From the NCBI RefSeq assembly GCF_002917095.1, contig NZ_PQGA01000009.1:1-64000 (forward strand): a DNA stretch of 64,000 nt, in the 5' to 3' direction. Both the position numbers and the translations under genes were made by a program. This DNA is from Paraburkholderia eburnea (GTDB lineage: Bacteria; Pseudomonadota; Gammaproteobacteria; Burkholderiales; Burkholderiaceae). This document shows, piece after piece, positions 62,691 through 64,000 of this stretch. Below the pieces are notes generated by a model, which made no database searches, was not told where the DNA came from, and saw only the letters and a list, made by a program, of their open reading frames with translations. Every line of letters starts with the position of its first letter. The stretch's first letter is position 1.

Positions 62691-62939
62691 ATGAAGTTCG
62701 ATCCGGTTTCACGGGAATCGACGCCGGCAAGTTTCGCCACGGGAACGGCAGGGGTCACGTTCGCTACACCGCAAACGCTGGAGGACGAGGTCGCTGAAGA
62801 CGAGAAAGGCCTGCGATTGCTGTCGAGGTTGTCGTACTGCGTGGCCTGGCTGTTCGGGCTGGAGGCGTTCTTTATGGAGCCTCAGGCTGCGGCCGGTGCG
62901 CAGGCGGTTCAAGGTTTTGAAGGGAGGAGGCGCGATTGA
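62691..62939 (+). CDS. Small hypothetical protein
   Basis: 82 residues with an acidic central run (TLEDEVAEDEKGLR) and one amphipathic or membrane-dipping segment (LSYCVAWLFGLEAFFMEP). AAAGGGG sits just upstream of the ATG, the main support. No family recognised and no operon partner. Confidence 0.5.
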   Translation: MKFDPVSRESTPASFATGTAGVTFATPQTLEDEVAEDEKGLRLLSRLSYCVAWLFGLEAFFMEPQAAAGAQAVQGFEGRRRD

Positions 62940-63239
62940 TGCGCCGGGACGGCCGGCTGGCTGTTTGCTGTCGCCGGCTGGCCGTCACCTGAACGTTCTT
63001 TCCCTGCGTCGGTCCCCGTTTTGCCCGGTGTTATGTCGGGTGCCTGTAACAAACTCCCAGCATGTGTAACGTAACGTAACGGCCTTCCCGGGCCGTCGCG
63101 AGGCGTAACGCTTTTCGCTGTTCCCGTACTTGAGCGGATCGGAAAGATCGGCAAAGCGCTGAAATGCGCGCCGCGCCTGAATGCTTTATAAAAGGGGCAA
63201 ACGTCTGTCGTCAGCCATGGAAACCGACCGAGCCTCCGC
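62940..63239. other. Intergenic region
   Basis: Contains three tandem GTAAC(G) units around 63064-63080 and the inverted repeat GGCC-TTCCCG-GGCC just after. Promoter for the 63240 gene is expected; no gene seen. Confidence 0.35.
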
Positions 63240-63878
63240 ATGAAAAACATTCTGATTGTCGCCACGCTTTTTACGGCCCTGACGGGCTTTGTGTCCCCGA
63301 GCGCCAGTGCCGCGCCCCAGCCCGTCGACCAGACCGACCCGCAGGCCTTGATCAAGACCGCCACCCAGCAAGTGCTGGACGAGGTCCGCACCCAGTCGAT
63401 CGCCCCTGATGACATCCCGCGCATTCGCGGCATCGTCGATCGCGACATCCTTCCTTACGTCGATTTCCGCCGTACGACGCAACTGTCGATGGGGCCGCAC
63501 TGGCGCACGGCCACGCCTGCACAGCAGCAACAGGTCATGGAGCAGTTCCAGCTGCTGCTGATCCACCTCTACGCAGGCGCGCTCGCCCAGTTGCGGCCCG
63601 ATCAGCAGATCGAATACGCGCCCATGCGCAACGCCCCGAGCGACACGGACGTGGTCGTGCGCACCCAGGCGCAGACGAGCGGCAAGCCTGTCGAGATCGA
63701 CTATCGCCTCTACAAGACGCCGCAGGGCTGGCGGCTCTATGACCTGAACGTGCTCGGCGCGTGGCTGATCCAGACCTACCGCGCACAGTTCAACGAGAAA
63801 ATCCAGGAAGGCGGCGTGGACGGCCTGATCCAGTTTCTGACGGCGCGCAATCAGGAACTGGAAACGGCCAAGCCCTGA
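63240..63878 (+). CDS. MlaC-family periplasmic phospholipid-binding protein
   Basis: 212 residues. A signal peptide (MKNILIVATLFTALTGFVSP) is followed by the MlaC/Ttg2D fold: DPQALIKTATQQVLDEVR, ILPYVDFRRTTQLSMGPHWRTATPAQQQQ and YKTPQGWRLYDLNVLGAWLIQTYR (read in pieces). MlaC shuttles phospholipids between the outer and inner membranes. It stands alone here, without mlaDEF or mlaB, so it could also be an HpnM-like member serving hopanoid transport. Confidence 0.9.
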   Translation: MKNILIVATLFTALTGFVSPSASAAPQPVDQTDPQALIKTATQQVLDEVRTQSIAPDDIPRIRGIVDRDILPYVDFRRTTQLSMGPHWRTATPAQQQQVMEQFQLLLIHLYAGALAQLRPDQQIEYAPMRNAPSDTDVVVRTQAQTSGKPVEIDYRLYKTPQGWRLYDLNVLGAWLIQTYRAQFNEKIQEGGVDGLIQFLTARNQELETAKP

Positions 63879-64000
63879 CATGCCCTGACGCGCGGGCAGC
63901 GCGCTTTCCCCGGCGGCGCGTCTGCCGTCTGCGTTATGCTGCGCCCCGGCATGCCGCTTGCCCTCCACGCTGGCGCCTCGCTTCACGAGACAGGCGGCAG
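63879..64000. other. Right edge
   Basis: No gene can be supported in the last 122 bases. Confidence 0.4.

Overview
The window is GC-rich DNA from the Burkholderiaceae (Paraburkholderia/Caballeronia/Burkholderia type). It appears to hold the replication origin and partition locus of a secondary replicon (second chromosome or megaplasmid). The reasons are a ParA/ParB pair, a palindromic centromere array, a Rep_3-type initiator and a 1.3-kb iteron field lying together, plus family-typical genes (DUF4148 proteins, gallate genes, FecI/FecR/TonB receptors, NasST, RND pump). Assignment to a genus is inference.

Layout. 1-760: 5' end of ilvA on the minus strand behind a textbook amino-acid attenuator. 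759-6250: parB, parA, centromere palindromes, rep and about two dozen 17-bp iterons. 6271-12826: two sensor kinases and three OmpR-type regulators, two of which have lost the phospho-acceptor, flanked by two small secreted DUF4148 proteins; an isolated iteron lies at 12387. 13128-15804: an orphan sulfonate-type binding protein and a Tat-exported purple-acid-phosphatase-like enzyme. 16162-21988: an operon for a polar-amino-acid ABC transporter, a histidine-ammonia-lyase homologue that lacks the MIO-forming Ala-Ser-Gly triad, and a HutC-type repressor with a matching operator. 22003-23500: an AT-richer type VI secretion cargo module (PAAR, Tae4 amidase, likely membrane immunity protein). 23950-31856: RND efflux operon, an OmpR-type regulator with Asp-to-Glu substitution, and a LysR regulator. 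32053-39659: FecI-FecR-TonB receptor system and a second TonB receptor, with Fur-box-like sites.

40121-48940 is a gallate catabolic cluster: GalB, GalC and GalD, two regulators, a two-subunit extradiol dioxygenase, an aromatic-acid MFS transporter and a porin. Together these could take gallate in, open the ring and yield pyruvate plus oxaloacetate. 49102-51142 carries a small monooxygenase-fold protein and an orphan NasS-NasT nitrate-sensing pair. 51604-55071 holds a MarR regulator, a CLC chloride channel and an HPP/CBS membrane protein that share a palindromic operator. 56041-62300 is a stressosome-type operon (RsbR, RsbS, RsbT, an RsbX-like phosphatase) whose apparent output is two histidine kinases, not a sigma factor. 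The window ends with a small ORF and an MlaC-family periplasmic protein.

Most interesting points: the MIO-less ammonia-lyase operon (possibly ergothioneine breakdown), the stressosome wired to histidine kinases through repeated RsbT-like domains, the lone iteron 6 kb from the origin, the receivers with altered phospho-sites, and the T6SS module with an atypical candidate immunity protein.
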